NCBI RefSeq assembly: GCF_905163445.1
Contig: NC_053204.1
Location: 5,029,501-5,093,500, forward strand
Reading direction: 5' to 3'
DNA from: Pararge aegeria
Taxonomy: Eukaryota; Arthropoda; Insecta; Lepidoptera; Nymphalidae
DNA length: 64,000 bases
In this document: one piece after another, positions 32,369 through 43,154 of the stretch
Layout of the letters: every line of letters begins with the position of its first letter
Position numbering within the stretch: the stretch's first letter is position 1
Notes under the pieces: generated by a model
Told to the model about the DNA's origin: nothing
What the model saw: only the letters and a program-made list of their open reading frames with translations
Databases searched by the model: none
Program-made: the position numbers and the translations under genes

Positions 32369-32880
32369 GACGGCCTCCCTGGCGCAACGGTCAGCGCTGT
32401 GAATTAAGTGGGAGGTCGCGGGTTCCATAGCCGGCAGGGGAAATTTAGGAATTTATAAATTGTTGATGTTGGAAAAGAGCAACTGCTGAGTTTCTTGCCG
32501 GCTTCTTCTCGGTAGAATCTGCCTTCCGAACCGGTGGTAGAATCACTACAAACAGACAGACTTGACGTTTCAAAAGTGCTTATATTAGGCCTACTTGAAA
32601 TAAATGAATTTTGAATTTTGATTTTTTTTGAATTTTGAATATTATATCTGGTCTGATCTGGTGGGAGGCTTCGGCCATGGCTAGTTACCACCCTACCGAC
32701 AAAGACGTACCGCTAAGTGATTTAGTGTTCCGGTGCGATGTCGCGTAGAAACTGATTACTGAGGGGTATGACTACCATACTTCCTAACAGGATAGCCCGC
32801 TACATTCTTAGACTGCATCATCACTTACCTCCAGGTGCTACTGCAGTCAAGAGCTAACTTGTAGAGAATAAAAAAAATAC
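32369..32880 (+). mobile_element. SINE-3, full length, split by a LINE-A fragment
   Basis: The head CCTCCCTGGCGCAACGGTCA (A box) with TGGGAGGTCGCGGGTTCCAT (B box, degraded) is tRNA-like. The body resumes after the LINE-A insert with TCTGGTCTGATCTGGTGGGA, GGCTTCGGCCATGGCTAGTT, AAGACGTACCGCTAAGTGAT and CTTAGACTGCATCATCACTT. It ends with an A-rich tail at about 32880. Confidence 0.8.
32461..32641 (+). mobile_element. LINE-A 3' end nested in SINE-3
   Basis: A 5'-truncated LINE-A insertion contains only the 3' UTR block (GTTGGAAAAGAGCAACTGCT through GCCTACTTGAAATAAATGAA) and GAATTTT-type tail. It is younger than the SINE-3 it interrupts. Confidence 0.88.
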
Positions 32881-33404
32881 GTTTTAGGTATTCCCATAGT
32901 AATAACGTTTGTTTTTTTTATAAAGAGTTGCCTTATGCACGCGTCAGCGCGTAATTAACGTCGGTAATAATTCGCATCGTTGCTGCGTGAAGGAAGGAAA
33001 ACGAAAAAATCATGTTTTCGTATTTATATTTCACCCACAAGTTGGGAGGCTGGACAGAATTTATTTGGACTCTTTGGCACTTATTGTTATATATTTGCCA
33101 ATGAATACTTATTCTAAATAAGTCTGTGTTTTTTTTTTATGTGAACGCTACTGTAAAGTTTTATTAAAATCCTGGCAGTAGCTTATGCTTGAAAGAGTAT
33201 AAAATATCACATTCTTTAAAAACTTTTACGTTTTAGCTCATTCGCAACAAGGATGACGGAACAAAAAAAAAATATTTTTTTTAGTTAATTTGAAATGTAT
33301 ATACAGAAAAATCTAGTTGTTGTTGCAATAGGGACATCTCTCGAATATGAAAGATGAAGTATAGACAGAAAATGTGTGATGAAATCAAAGTGAAAAATGC
33401 TCCA
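32881..33404. other. Unassigned AT-rich sequence
   Basis: A T-run and short open frames only. Confidence 0.4.
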
Positions 33405-33414
33405 CTAATATTTT

Positions 33415-33560
33415 ACATCTTACTAATATTGTAAATGCGAAAGTATGTATGTATGGATGGATGGATGGATGGATGTTTGTTTCTCTTCCATGCAAAAACT
33501 ACTGAACCATTTTGACGCCAAAGCCTTATCCAATGACTCAGTGCCACTGAGCTAACACCA
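33415..33560 (+). mobile_element. HEL start with GGAT microsatellite
   Basis: TTACTAATATTGTAAATGCG and TTCCATGCAAAAACTACTGA are HEL start words. A TATG/GGAT tetranucleotide run (33445-33475) sits between. The end of the element is not seen. Confidence 0.5.
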
Positions 33561-33955
33561 ATACTTGTAAGGAACCCTAATACCAGTAGTCAACTTTAAT
33601 AGCGCATTTCTAACCGGGGGGATTCGAATCCACGCCCATTATTACCTGGCCTGCGGTTTGTTTCTATCACCAAACCATTATATAGATGGGTTTCGATTTC
33701 CGACCATTTTTATATCGAGCACGATTTAAATCTGTTACCAAAAGCTATTTACGTCAGTATCAATTCTAGTTCTTTATCATATTTTTTTACTATTAGACCT
33801 TATTATCATATTATTAACGTCCCCTAGAGGTCACGGGTGCCATCCAGTATGCACTTCATATACGCACAAAAGCACTGTCTACCTTAGTTTTTTTGTATAA
33901 CTCGTATAGTAGGAGGATTATCCATTTTATTTCATCTTATTAATGCATACCCTTG
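33561..33955. other. Unassigned; one tRNA-like patch
   Basis: GGGGGATTCGAATCCACGCC at 33617 has a B-box-like core but no acceptable tRNA fold around it. The rest is unassigned. Confidence 0.35.
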
Positions 33956-33984
33956 TCAAGAGCCCTCTGCAAGCCACTCGTTCT

Positions 33985-34200
33985 ATCCCAAGCATATACG
34001 ATTAGGGAATTTATAATTTCTGAATTTTCTCTGGTCTGGTCTCTCTACCGCATGCCGCTAAGTGATTTAGCGTTCCGGTACGATATGTCACGTAGAATCG
34101 AAGGTAAGGATTTAAAATGTCATCTCTCTGACAGGTTAGCCCGTTACCATCTTAGACTGTGTCATCAGAGCAGCAGGTGAGTTTTCAGACCATAGATAAC
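33985..34200 (+). mobile_element. SINE-3 fragment
   Basis: TAGGGAATTTATAATTTCTG, ATTTTCTCTGGTCTGGTCTC, GCCGCTAAGTGATTTAGCGT and TACCATCTTAGACTGTGTCA in SINE-3 order; the head is missing. Confidence 0.7.
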
Positions 34201-34600
34201 TTGTAGTAGAATTAAAAAACGTCTTATTTGTTTATTTATTTATTAATAAGACACACCAGCAATTAATTGTAACTACATTATTAAAAAAAAAAAATATGTG
34301 TTAGAATTACAAATTCCGTCTAGTACCATTACAATTATCAATTATAGGTATACAGCATTATCGTTGTTATCTCCGGTCACAATTTAAAAAAAAAAAAAAA
34401 TGAAAACTTAAATAACTATAGATTATTAAAAATAATAATATAAATATGAATTAAGCTATTAAACCGATTGATTAGTTATATTAAATTAAAATTAAAATTT
34501 ATAATTAAGATTAAGTATTTATATTTAATTTACATACAATTTTTTTACTAAAACTTTCTAGGGTATCGTGAAAGATATCAATGTCATGGTCGGCCAGGGT
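34201..34600. other. AT-rich unassigned sequence
   Basis: A TTTATTTATTT run near 34225 and A-runs; no gene seen. Confidence 0.4.
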
Positions 34601-34607
34601 GTCAAAG

Positions 34608-34867
34608 TCAAAAGTCAAAGTCAAAAATATCTTTATTCAAGTAGGCCCATAGGTGGCACTTTTGATGCGTACATGAGAATTACACGGTAGTGAGATGATG
34701 GCGATAACCACATTCGTAAACTTAAAACTAAAGCTACGAGGGTTCCAAACGCGTCCTGGTCTAAGAAGAAGCCCACAACAAACTTAGCTGGGTGTTTTTT
34801 TTTTGTTATCACCATCTCACAATGTCATTTTAAATTATTAGAAGAGCAACCTGGTTAGAGCAATAAT
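34608..34867 (-). mobile_element. LINE-C 3' UTR and (GACTTT)n tail
   Basis: On the minus strand this follows the LINE-C stop codon: GGTGATAACAAAAAAAAA, CAACAAACTT-like and GGGCTTCTTCTTAGACCAGG words, then GTACGCATCAAAAGTGCCAC, ATGGGCCTACTTGAATAAAG and the GACTTT repeats. Linking the UTR to the coding end here identifies the other LINE-C fragments. Confidence 0.8.
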
Positions 34868-35220
34868 TTACACCCAAGCTATTTTATTGTTTCCGCAGTC
34901 CTTTATACTATAATAGGACTTTTCTATAAGCTTACGTTTAATACAAACTTTGTACTTTTTAAGAGACATCTCGTTGTAACTTTTTACTAGACGTTTAATT
35001 GGAGCGAATCTGCCTAGACTACTTTTTGAAAAATTATTATTAGAATGTCCACTAAGACAGAAGTATTAGCTCTGATTGCATACAGACCAAATGGAATCGT
35101 GTCATATCTCAAGGCTTGTTATCTGTGACATAGGATATTGAGAACACATTTCGAAGCACAGGTGTCGTATCTGCAACGTTACAAAACATATTAGTTTTCA
35201 TTAAACGCGGTCACTAATGT
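34868..35220 (-). pseudogene. LINE-C reverse transcriptase C-terminus
   Basis: The minus strand ends GRFAPIKRLVKSYNEMSLKK, YKVCIKRKLIEKSYYSIKD and NKIAWV with stop at 34868-34870. The layout (conserved basic stretch, then KxxLxxKxYYSIxD...W near the stop) parallels the LINE-A C-terminus (KTHLLQRGYYTIDEFLNDKV). This suggests the two are related CR1-type families. Only the last part is present. It is abutted upstream by a LINE-A fragment. Confidence 0.65.
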
Positions 35221-35246
35221 ATTAGAGATTATTTTTTTTTTCTCTT

Positions 35247-35592
35247 TCAAAAATCATTTATCTCAAGTAGGCCTAATATAAGCACTTTTGAAACGTCAAG
35301 TCTGACTGTGTGTAGTGACTCTACCGCCGGTTCGGAAGGCAGATTCTACCGAGAAGAAGCCGGCAAGAAATTCAGCAGTTGCTCTTTTCCAATATCAACA
35401 ATTAACATTTTACATTTTAAAATTCATTTTTCTATCTTGTGAGAGATGAAAGCGGAGCCGGATGCTTCCAAGCAACCTTGTCATTAAGAAATTGATCAAT
35501 TGTACAAAAACCTCGCTGTAATAAATGTGTTTTAACACATTCTTTAAATTTATGCATTGGTAGGTCCAAAATTACCTTAGGAATCATATTAC
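35247..35592 (-). pseudogene. LINE-A 3' fragment
   Basis: The minus strand encodes NMIPKVILDLPMHKFKECVK through PAPLSSLTR (stop at 35432-35434), followed by the conserved 3' UTR (35247-35431). It is truncated at 35592 and several residues differ from the satellite copies (for example RGFCTIDQF). Confidence 0.88.
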
Positions 35593-35599
35593 TTTGCTT

Positions 35600-36117
35600 T
35601 TTTATTTGATTCATTCATTTATAATCCGGTTTAACTTCCCATGCGGTTTCATCTTGAAGCTTGTGAACCCCGTCTTCATCATCAGTTTAACTTGTCCAAA
35701 TGGTGCTTTCCGATAGAAAATGCTCAAGATACCCTTGGCCATCCGTATGGCCACCGGAAGTACACAATAATAAGTATTACACTGGTTGCGCTTCGATTAT
35801 TTTTTATAGTACCTAAGTTAGCATTAATTCTCCTACTGAATACAATGAAATTAATCTTTATGTTAACCTTTCAATTCTTTATTTTGTAATGTAACCCAAT
35901 TCAAATAGAACACTATGCACATTGCACGGTGATTTTTTGTCGAGACCTACTAATCAATGGTAAAAAGTATTAAGAAAATTGAATGAATAGTGTGTACTAT
36001 AAGAAACATCCTATGTCGATTGTAAGCGGCGCATGGCGGTGGCGGTGTCAATTTAATCAATTGCAGTCCTTTTATGCAGCAATAAAAAAGATACGTAATT
36101 TATTCAGTTGCCTAACA
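35600..36117. other. Unassigned sequence
   Basis: No family is recognised. The plus-strand frame 35641-35889 has no homology I know. Confidence 0.35.
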
Positions 36118-36371
36118 TCACATGCAAAATTAAAATCGAGAGACTCTGTTACTTTACTTGGTTCGTGCCGCGTAGCGTAGGTACCTATTATGCACGTGTC
36201 GGTCTTTGATCTTCAATAGGGTTGTCAAAAGTAAAACCTAAGATTTTTTTTGAATTAGTTTGTACGGAAAAATAAATATGCTTCTTTTGATTTCATGTTT
36301 TTACAAGGCGATTCCTTATAAAATATATTTATGCACTCTTTAACAGTATTTCGTAATTCGGTTACAAGTTG
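36118..36371 (+). repeat. R8 dispersed repeat, copy 2, cut by LINE-A
   Basis: GCCGCGTAGCGTAGGTACCT, TCTTCAATAGGGTTGTCAAA and AAATATGCTTCTTTTGATTT match R8. The repeat is broken at GGTTACAAGTTGTA by the 3' end of a LINE-A fragment. Confidence 0.75.
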
Positions 36372-36560
36372 TATTTCAAGTAGGCCTAATATAAGCACTT
36401 TTGAAACGTCAAGTCTGACTGTGTGTAGTGACTCTACCGCCGGTTCGGAAGGCAGATTCTACCGAGAAGAAGAAGCCAGCAAGAAACTCAGCAGTTGCTG
36501 TTTTCCAATATCAACAATTTACATTTTATATTTTAAAATTCATTTTTATATCTTAATTTT
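36372..36560 (-). mobile_element. LINE-A 3' UTR fragment inserted in R8
   Basis: It carries the minus-strand conserved 3' block with AGAAGAAGAAGCC, a 3-bp expansion of the AGAAGAAGCC of other copies. There is little or no tail at the 36372 junction and the insertion is truncated just inside the coding end. Confidence 0.8.
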
Positions 36561-37065
36561 CTTCTTTATAATACGTCTGTAAATTTTACATTATTTTCAT
36601 TCATTCATTCATTATTTTTATCGCAAATTACGTGGGTAACTACATTTCAGAAGCTGGCATAACTATGTTGGTTAAATAATATTATATCCTTTCGCATATA
36701 TCGTGGTAATAAACCCGAATACAAACGAGATTCTTTCCCCCAATTATCTGCTAATCCTCAAAGGGGTCTGTGATAAAACCCTTCGTGTGGAACATTCGCG
36801 AATTAACACATACACCATCAAATCCCCCCTGACTTATACACCCATACCTTTTAGTTAAAAAGGTTAGAAGGTTTACCAGTTACTGAATGTAAAATAATTT
36901 TATTATCTAGTAGGTAGCATGTTTGAATAAAGATAATTTAAATAAGTTATAGTGACCACAATTCTCGCAACAACATACAAATAAATAAAGTAATATATAA
37001 AACATTTTTTTATTTAAATTCCTTACATTTGTTAACAAAATTGAGGCAGTTGTGAAAAAAAATGA
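36561..37065. other. Unassigned sequence with ATTC microsatellite
   Basis: TTCATTCATTCATTCATTAT at 36597. No gene is seen. Confidence 0.4.
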
Positions 37066-37350
37066 AATTGGGCATTTTGTGATGGCGGCCATCTTGGATT
37101 TGAAATTTGCCATTATGTATACTATTCTACTAAGCCCTTTTCATTTGAAACTCATTGAGGGTTTCGTGAAAAAAAAAAAAATCCGCCATTTGCAGTGGTG
37201 GCCATCTTGGATTTACATCAAACACTGCTGAGAACACTCCCGACTAATTCCATTTTCAAACAAAAAACATCTAAATCAGTTCATCTGTTCGGGGAATACG
37301 ATGCAACAGACACACACACACACTCGCGCACACACACTCAAAACAAACCA
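37066..37350 (-). repeat. R6/R7 repeat with CA-rich end
   Basis: GGCGGCCATCTTGGATTTGA occurs at 37084, and a second GGTGGCCATCTTGGATTTAC at 37196. R7 in reverse is at about 37115-37145. A CACACACA run (37310-37340) follows. Confidence 0.5.
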
Positions 37351-37680
37351 CTTAATAATTAATAGTTAAAATGTCCTTGTGGTTAATGTGTCACCTCCCC
37401 AGCTCTGTATTGCACCACAATGGCAGTGGGTACCTGCCAAGGAACTACTGCAACGCTGATTGTCAGTAGAGACCCACGGTAATACCATGGACAGGCAGCG
37501 ACATGGTCTGACGTAGTGCATGTATACTCTTTGTGTAAGAAAATCGAGCCAGGTTAGGCTTAAAATTGTTGCACATTATCTTTAATGGTATTAAATATCT
37601 TGGTTAGTAAAGTAGGGAACACAAGTAGGTATGTTTTTCTTCGCTTTTCTTTTAGTAGTAATACAGCTTTTCGCCATGTT
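37351..37680. other. Unassigned sequence
   Basis: Moderately GC-rich at 37380-37500; no family recognised. Confidence 0.35.
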
Positions 37681-37689
37681 TAATTATAC

Positions 37690-37910
37690 CGGAAAGCAGC
37701 ATTGTTGCAATGCTGTGTTCCGGCTTTAAGGGTGTGGTTGCCGGTGTATTTATAGGCACATGAGTCTTAACACCTACACTTCAGCTTGATGGACAAAGGA
37801 CAGCGCATTTCAAGACGTGCTCCTTGCATGCCCTGCGAAGTATCTCTCCTCTCTCTCCTTTCTTTATAGGCGATGGTTTTCCACTTACCATCAGGTGAGT
37901 ATTTGTTTGT
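37690..37910 (+). mobile_element. R9 repeat
   Basis: GGCTTTAAGGGTGTGGTTGC, GGTGTATTTATAGGCACATG, TGCTCCTTGCATGCCCTGCG and CACTTACCATCAGGTGAG occur in this order, and partly at 22590, 43700-43800 (-), 19600 and 62080-62222. It is probably a LINE or SINE 3' end. Confidence 0.6.
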
Positions 37911-38880
37911 TCCCTTAATTAATGTTTAAGAGAAAAAAAACATTATTTTGCTGAAACAGAATGGAATTTCTAATAGCCGTTTTTCTTCCAGCAGGAGTAT
38001 TCGTAATTAGAAAACCGCATTGCAATTGAAGGGTATTTATCGGCATTATTTTATAAATACCCTTTTTTATCGTTCAAGAAGTTTTAAATTGTTTGTAACG
38101 ATTTAAAGAAGTCCACAGATTACGATTTACTGGAGCGATTAAAGTTTCCACACGGGCGTATATTTCCATTACCACTGTACCTAGTCAACGAACTAAGCTT
38201 AGTCTACACACATGGCTGGTTTTTGCGATATTGGCATTCAATAGCACCAATTATAAAAGACTGCTGACAGATGAGAAAATCTAAAATGGAATAACAAATA
38301 TGTAATCAGTTGGTGACGCGAAATCTCAAGATTTTACCCATGCAAAAAGTGACATGCATGTGATACAGTCGAGTACATATATATAATGTATTAGTGTATA
38401 TATTCGAATACATGTAAAGCACTAGTCTGACGCAATACGTCACGAGTATGTCGAGCGAACCCATCAGTTTTTCCCTATCAAAACATCGCCAAATGATGCT
38501 AAAAAAGTTTCACTTGAAAAAATACAAAGAAAGTAAATAGAGAGAATAGCGTACGAACAAACATGTAATAGACACACACGCGTTGTCAATTAAAAACTAG
38601 ACTTTTTTTTCTTTTAAATTTAAAACAATAAAAAAAAATTAGAATTATTAACACTATATAACGCAAAAGTAACTATGCATAAACGATTTGTGTCAAACTG
38701 CCAAGAGCGTCCCTCCCTTAAAGTGTCAATTGGGGATAAAATTTTCCCGTGGTACCAAAACCAGGTTAAGACAAAGAAATGATTTGTAATTGGCTAATGA
38801 AGGATGCATGGATTTGGAGACGAATCTTAAAAATTCTACATTTTTATAAATTTAAAATGCATTTAAAAAATTTCGGAACC
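37911..38880. other. About 970 bp unassigned AT-rich sequence
   Basis: No open frame or repeat is recognised. TTTATAAATTTAAAATGCAT near 38845 resembles part of the element at 48140 and 48510. Confidence 0.4.
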
Positions 38881-39010
38881 AAATTTAAATAAATTAATTT
38901 TTAGCACGACTCATGATGCGAAGCATCAGAGAGTGCTTTACGATCGAAAAATTTTTTTCGCCTCATTTCGGCGGCTATTTTTATTATTATAGCCTTGTTA
39001 GTTTTTTTTA

Positions 39011-39239
39011 TTTATAATTTCTTCAATCCTTATACTCCACAGTAAACAGATCTTCGGCAATGTACCCTCTACGCACGTTTCAATCCGAAACCGGAGCATC
39101 CTCAGAAGATGTTGACTTTACAATGAATAATTGTTAAGACATCCTCGAGGTTGTCTTGTTAAGTCAATATCAGGAGATGTTGACTTACAATAATTATTCA
39201 TTCATCGGTGTGGAGTATAAGGATTGAAGGAATTATAAA
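39011..39239. repeat. Inverted-repeat element with 30-bp stem
   Basis: TTTATAATTTCTTCAATCCT (39011 on) pairs with the stretch ending 39239 over 30 bp with one mismatch. The interior holds two copies of AGATGTTGACT and the word AATCCGAAACCGGAGCATCC. A related half-element lies at 45187-45305. It has no coding potential; it could be a fold-back element. Confidence 0.7.
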
Positions 39240-39309
39240 TTACATCATACAGATTCTCCTGCTTTTCGCGGACTATAGCAAATTAAGCTTAATTTTCATA
39301 ACAAGTTAT

Positions 39310-39530
39310 TTTTGTATGAATGCATCAACAGTGAATACCGTGGGCATATTTGAGTAAAGAAATATTCGGATTTGACTTGATTTACTTGAAGTATGTAAAA
39401 AGTGGCAACTTCGTGGTGGAGAAGAATCTAAATGAATCAATTTGGCGTGCGAAGGCCACTAAAACCTTTCTAGTTTTGGAGCGCAAGATGCTTTATTTTT
39501 GCGTGCGATAACGAACTAACGATCATATGT
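39310..39530. other. Unassigned sequence
   Basis: No feature recognised. Confidence 0.35.
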
Positions 39531-39534
39531 TTTT

Positions 39535-40055
39535 TTTTATTCCTCTACAAATTAGTCCTTGACTGCAATCTCACCTGGTAGTAAGTGATCATGCAGTCTA
39601 AGATGGTAGCGGGTTAAGCTGTTAGCAGTGGCGTGCATAGAGGGTATGCACAGGGTATGCAGAGGATATGAAATGAAGGAAATATCCAGAATTAGTTAAA
39701 AATACTTAAGGGTAATTTTTATATAACTCTTACGCCTATCCTTAAGTTTTTTATAACTCGTACTGGAGATTTGCTTCATTTTATATCATTTGCATACCCT
39801 GTGCACACCATATATGCAGGCTGTTAGGGAGCATGGTAGTGATACCCCTTATCGGTATTTACGCGACATCGCACCGGAAAACTAAATCGCTCAGCGGCAC
39901 CAAGAGAAAGCGAGTCGAGCTTAGCGACTCTAGAAAATTTAGAAATTATGAATTCCCAATATTGTTTCTGTTGCCCCTGCCTGAAATCGTACCAGGGATC
40001 TCTGACTTAAATTCACAGTGCTCCCCGTTACAGGGAGGTCGTCATGTTGCAACGA
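39535..40055 (-). mobile_element. SINE-3, full length, split by a MITE
   Basis: The minus-strand SINE-3 runs from the tail side (GACTGCAATCTCACCTGGTA, ATGCAGTCTAAGATGGTAGC) to the head (GATCTCTGACTTAAATTC, CAGGGAGGTCG). In the head, the B-box complement is degraded to GAAATCGTACCAGGGATC. It is interrupted at 39626-39819. Confidence 0.8.
39626..39819. mobile_element. 194-bp hAT-like MITE with 8-bp target duplication
   Basis: GCTGTTAG occurs on both sides (39618-39625 and 39820-39827). The ends CAGTGGCGTGCATAGAGGGT and the complement of CCTGTGCACACCATATATGC form imperfect terminal inverted repeats sharing GTGCACAGGGTATGCA-type cores. An 8-bp duplication and CAG-type ends fit hAT. It is non-autonomous and younger than its SINE-3 host. 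Confidence 0.85.
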
Positions 40056-40059
40056 AATT

Positions 40060-41380
40060 GTCCCTGAAAAATTGCTAAATTGCTAAAATTGTTAGCGCTT
40101 GTGTTTTGTTTAATATTTTGCCAACGCTAGAGTCAGCTCTCCACAAAAAACGGAGTTAACTTTTATGGTCAATACATTTGGGGAACGAACAACGCTTCTG
40201 GCGGTTAAAACTGCTGTAAAAACCTCGTCATACAAATTTTAATAGATTAATGCCAACTTTACAGATGAGTTTTGTTTATAAAAAAACCTGAATGTCCCTT
40301 ATGAAAAAGAAAAAAAACATGTATTTCTTAAAGATGACTGTTGAAAGTTACGAAGCTACCTGTATCAGCAGTTAGGTTTTCTTAGTTATTTGTTAAAATT
40401 CTATGATAAAATAAAACAACAAATTAATGTAAAAGTATAATTTTATTCACGCAAAAAAAAAATGTTTTAGTCTGCAACGTTCTAAAACCTAGCATCACGT
40501 TGTCACGTTATTACGACTCATTGATGGCTTCGTACACGTTGGACAAATATGTTACTTTTTACAAATAAATAAAACTACGGTATACGATTGTAATATCAAA
40601 ATAAGAGCTTTTTGTATATTTTATACGTAAATCGAGACACGGTTAATATCCGAAATGAGGAGACTGCTTTAGACGGGAATCTCACAAGCATAGCTCTGAA
40701 ACAAACATAGGCTAACTTTTATTTTGATAAACTCCCCTTAGGGAGTATGGGGTTGAAAGACTGTTTAAAGACTGTTTTAAAAGTTAGGTATATGAAAGTT
40801 AGGTATATAACATACATATTCAGTATAACATAAGTTAATAAAAAGATAACTTAGGTACCTAAATAAAAAAACTAGTTAGGTACTAGGATACCATAACATC
40901 AATGGGTACTAAGCTTAAGTTTGTTACTTACGTCACTAAAGGAAACGGACGTGCATCCAATGCCTGGGATACGTACTGGATACATAACTCCCGTGTAGCC
41001 TTTGGCGTTTATTAGAATGGGTACGTTTAAATGTTTAAGATACTTATATTGAGTACCAAGTTAACATTGAAGCTGAATGAAGAAATTCTTGTTATTCTAA
41101 TACTTGAAATCTTAGAAACAAGATAATCATTATCATCTTCATCACCAGCTTATACAGATCACTGGACTTAAGGCTCTACCTCTTCATTTGAAGGTACTCA
41201 TATAATAGGTAGTGGGTAAAATGGAAGTTGGAAGAGACCTTTGCGGTGCAAACCAGAAACGAGGTTGTACGCGTCCGTGGTATACCCATATATAACCATG
41301 TAGGCTTACCTCGCTGATAAAAACGTGAGGGGAGAACTAGTCAAAAGTACTTAGTGAGTCAAATAGTTCTTGAGCACACT
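40060..41380. other. About 1.3 kb unassigned AT-rich sequence
   Basis: No gene or repeat is recognised. Confidence 0.45.
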
Positions 41381-41384
41381 CTCC

Positions 41385-41525
41385 ATAAAATATCTCATAG
41401 AATGCAAATTTGCGACGATGCTCCAAACATCGAAGGTTTTAATTGGCAAGGTCGCCGATGAGTCTTCTAGCACGGCGATACACCGAATCTAATGCATCAA
41501 GCTCGTACTTGGCAGAGCAATCCTA
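41385..41525 (-). pseudogene. LINE-D reverse transcriptase fragment
   Basis: The minus strand reads SAKYELDALDSVYRRARRLI, then GDLAN. It parallels the LEALDSVDRRARRIIGDKSI stretch of LINE-D at 63130-63180. It is a short remnant of about 45 residues. Confidence 0.6.
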
Positions 41526-41566
41526 TAATTTTAATGACATGCCTTTAGAAATAATGTAATCCCTAT

Positions 41567-42012
41567 CCGTATCCCTACTAATATTATAAATGTCAATGTA
41601 AGTTTGTTTGTTACGCTTTTACGCAAATACTACTAAACCGATCCTCATGAAACTTTGTACACATATTCTTGGAAGTGTTAGAAGTAATATAGGAGATTTT
41701 TTTTTCGACTTTAAGCTCGGTTCCTTTGGGAGAGGGGATGAGTGTTTGACGATTTTACACCATAACTCCGACAAATTATAACCGATTTAAATAATTATTT
41801 TTGTACTATAGAGATTATTATATGTGTGTGTTTAATTTTGTCCAAACTGTGGTTGGAGATAGAGAACAGAACTCCTCAACGGACAGCAGCAAACCCCTCA
41901 TTCGAGGCTTAGCGATACTGAGTACTTTAATTTTTTTTAGAACTACAACTAAATTTTATGCTAAATCAAAAAACAAAATCAAACGAAGACGAAGTCGCGG
42001 GCAACAGCTAGT
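41567..42012 (+). mobile_element. HEL element, longer variant
   Basis: Starts ATCCCTACTAATATTATAAA, ends GAAGACGAAGTCGCGGGCAA and CAGCTAGT. It is close to 31275-31580 for the first 270 bp, then carries about 130 extra bases before the shared end. Confidence 0.65.
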
Positions 42013-42049
42013 TCAATATAATTTTTGTTATCAGTTTTTTTTCGAATTA

Positions 42050-42215
42050 GTTTTTATGGCGAACTCTCAGGCAACAACATGTAGGTTTCCTCCGATGTTT
42101 CGCTTCAACGTTGAAACAATATTTTAATTGCTCAAAACGCACATAACTCAGAAATGTTACAGGTGCTGGGATTCAACTTGGCCCCCCGAAGGTGAATCGA
42201 AGTCCTCTTAGTCTG
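42050..42215 (-). mobile_element. SINE-1 5' half
   Basis: In reverse: head with TTCGGGGGGCCAAGTTGAAT (B-box region, mutated), AACATTTCTGAGTTATGTGC and ACATGTTGTTGCCTGAGAGT. The 3' half is missing. It abuts the HEL element. Confidence 0.7.
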
Positions 42216-42264
42216 AAACTAACTTTTAGCAAAATAACGCCATTTCATTATCACAGCAGAATTA

Positions 42265-42815
42265 ACTAAACAACGTTAAATGAAAACCGAAATAATACCT
42301 CAAAGGCTTAAGAGGTACATTATGTACTGTCTCTCAGGCTTATTTGTGAAACCGAAAACCTTATAGTTTTTCAGTAAACCATTGCGATAGTAGTAGATTG
42401 AGTACCTTTAAGGCTAGAGTGAATAGGCTTTTTCTAGGCAAGCGTGCTCCAACCCAGACCTCATCATTGCTTTCTAACGGGCATGATTGTCGTCAAACGC
42501 TGGCCTATCGTTAATAAAAAAAAAAAAAAAAAGTTTTTTCTGAAAGAAATCAGATACAGCCCTAATATCACATTCAAAATTGAAATCATGTGACTCCCAT
42601 CACTTTATTTGGTACGCGTCGCGTAGCGTAGGTACTTAACGGTGTCGGTCTTTTATCTTCAATAGGGTTGTCAAAAGTAAGCACTTAGAATGTTTTTTGA
42701 ATGGAAAAGTAAATATGCTTCTTTGGATTTAATATTTTTATAGGGTGATTCCTTATGAAATATACATATGCATCATTCAACATTATTTCGTATTTCGGTT
42801 ACACGTTGTATATTA
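42265..42815 (+). repeat. R8 dispersed repeat, copy 3, split by LINE-D 3' end
   Basis: R8 words ACTGTCTCTCAGGCTTATTT, GTGAAACCGAAAACC, CTGAAAGAAATCAGATACAG, GTCGCGTAGCGTAGGTACTT and TATTTCGGTTACACGTTGTA lie on both sides of the insert. With it removed, the sequence aligns to 52978-53350. Confidence 0.8.
42388..42533 (+). pseudogene. LINE-D 3' end with poly-A, nested in R8
   Basis: The plus strand encodes LSTFKARVNRLFLGKRAPTQ and TSSLLSNGHDCRQTLAYR, then a stop and a run of about 18 A. This shows the LINE-D protein normally extends past GKRAPT and that the element ends in poly-A directly after the stop, as Jockey-type elements do. Confidence 0.8.
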
Positions 42816-42851
42816 AGGCATGGTAAGTCAGTGTCACCATTAATATACCAC

Positions 42852-43154
42852 AGCCTTCTTCTTCTTGCGGTGCCTCTCCGACTAGCGAAGGTTGGCAGTC
42901 AGCTTCGTAAATTCTTGCCTATCTTTCGCGAGGCGAAATAATTCTGCTGCACTCGCGATTCCAGTCCACTCTCTGATGTTACGAAGCCAGGACTTTTTTC
43001 TGCGACCAACGCCTCTTCTTCCTGCAACCTTTCCCATCATAATAAGCTGAAGGAGCTCATATCTCTCGTGCCTTAGCACGTGACCCAGATATGCAACTTT
43101 TCTGATCTTGATGGTGTGCAAAAGTTCACGCCGTTGGTTGACGTACCACATCAC
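42852..43154 (-). pseudogene. RTE-like LINE C-terminus
   Basis: The minus strand encodes KVAYLGHVLRHERYELLQLI, then GKVAGRRGVGRRKKSWLRNI and REWTG, ending TKLTANLR at 42882. The LGHVLR...GRRGxGRxxxxWLxNIREWTG pattern is the C-terminal signature of RTE/BovB-type reverse transcriptases. The 3' side has an AAGAAGAAG run (42857 region, in reverse). No catalytic core is present. Confidence 0.75.

Noticed and set aside
33617..33636. tRNA gene suggested by a B-box-like GGGGGATTCGAATCC
   Set aside because: No matching A box or cloverleaf could be drawn around it.
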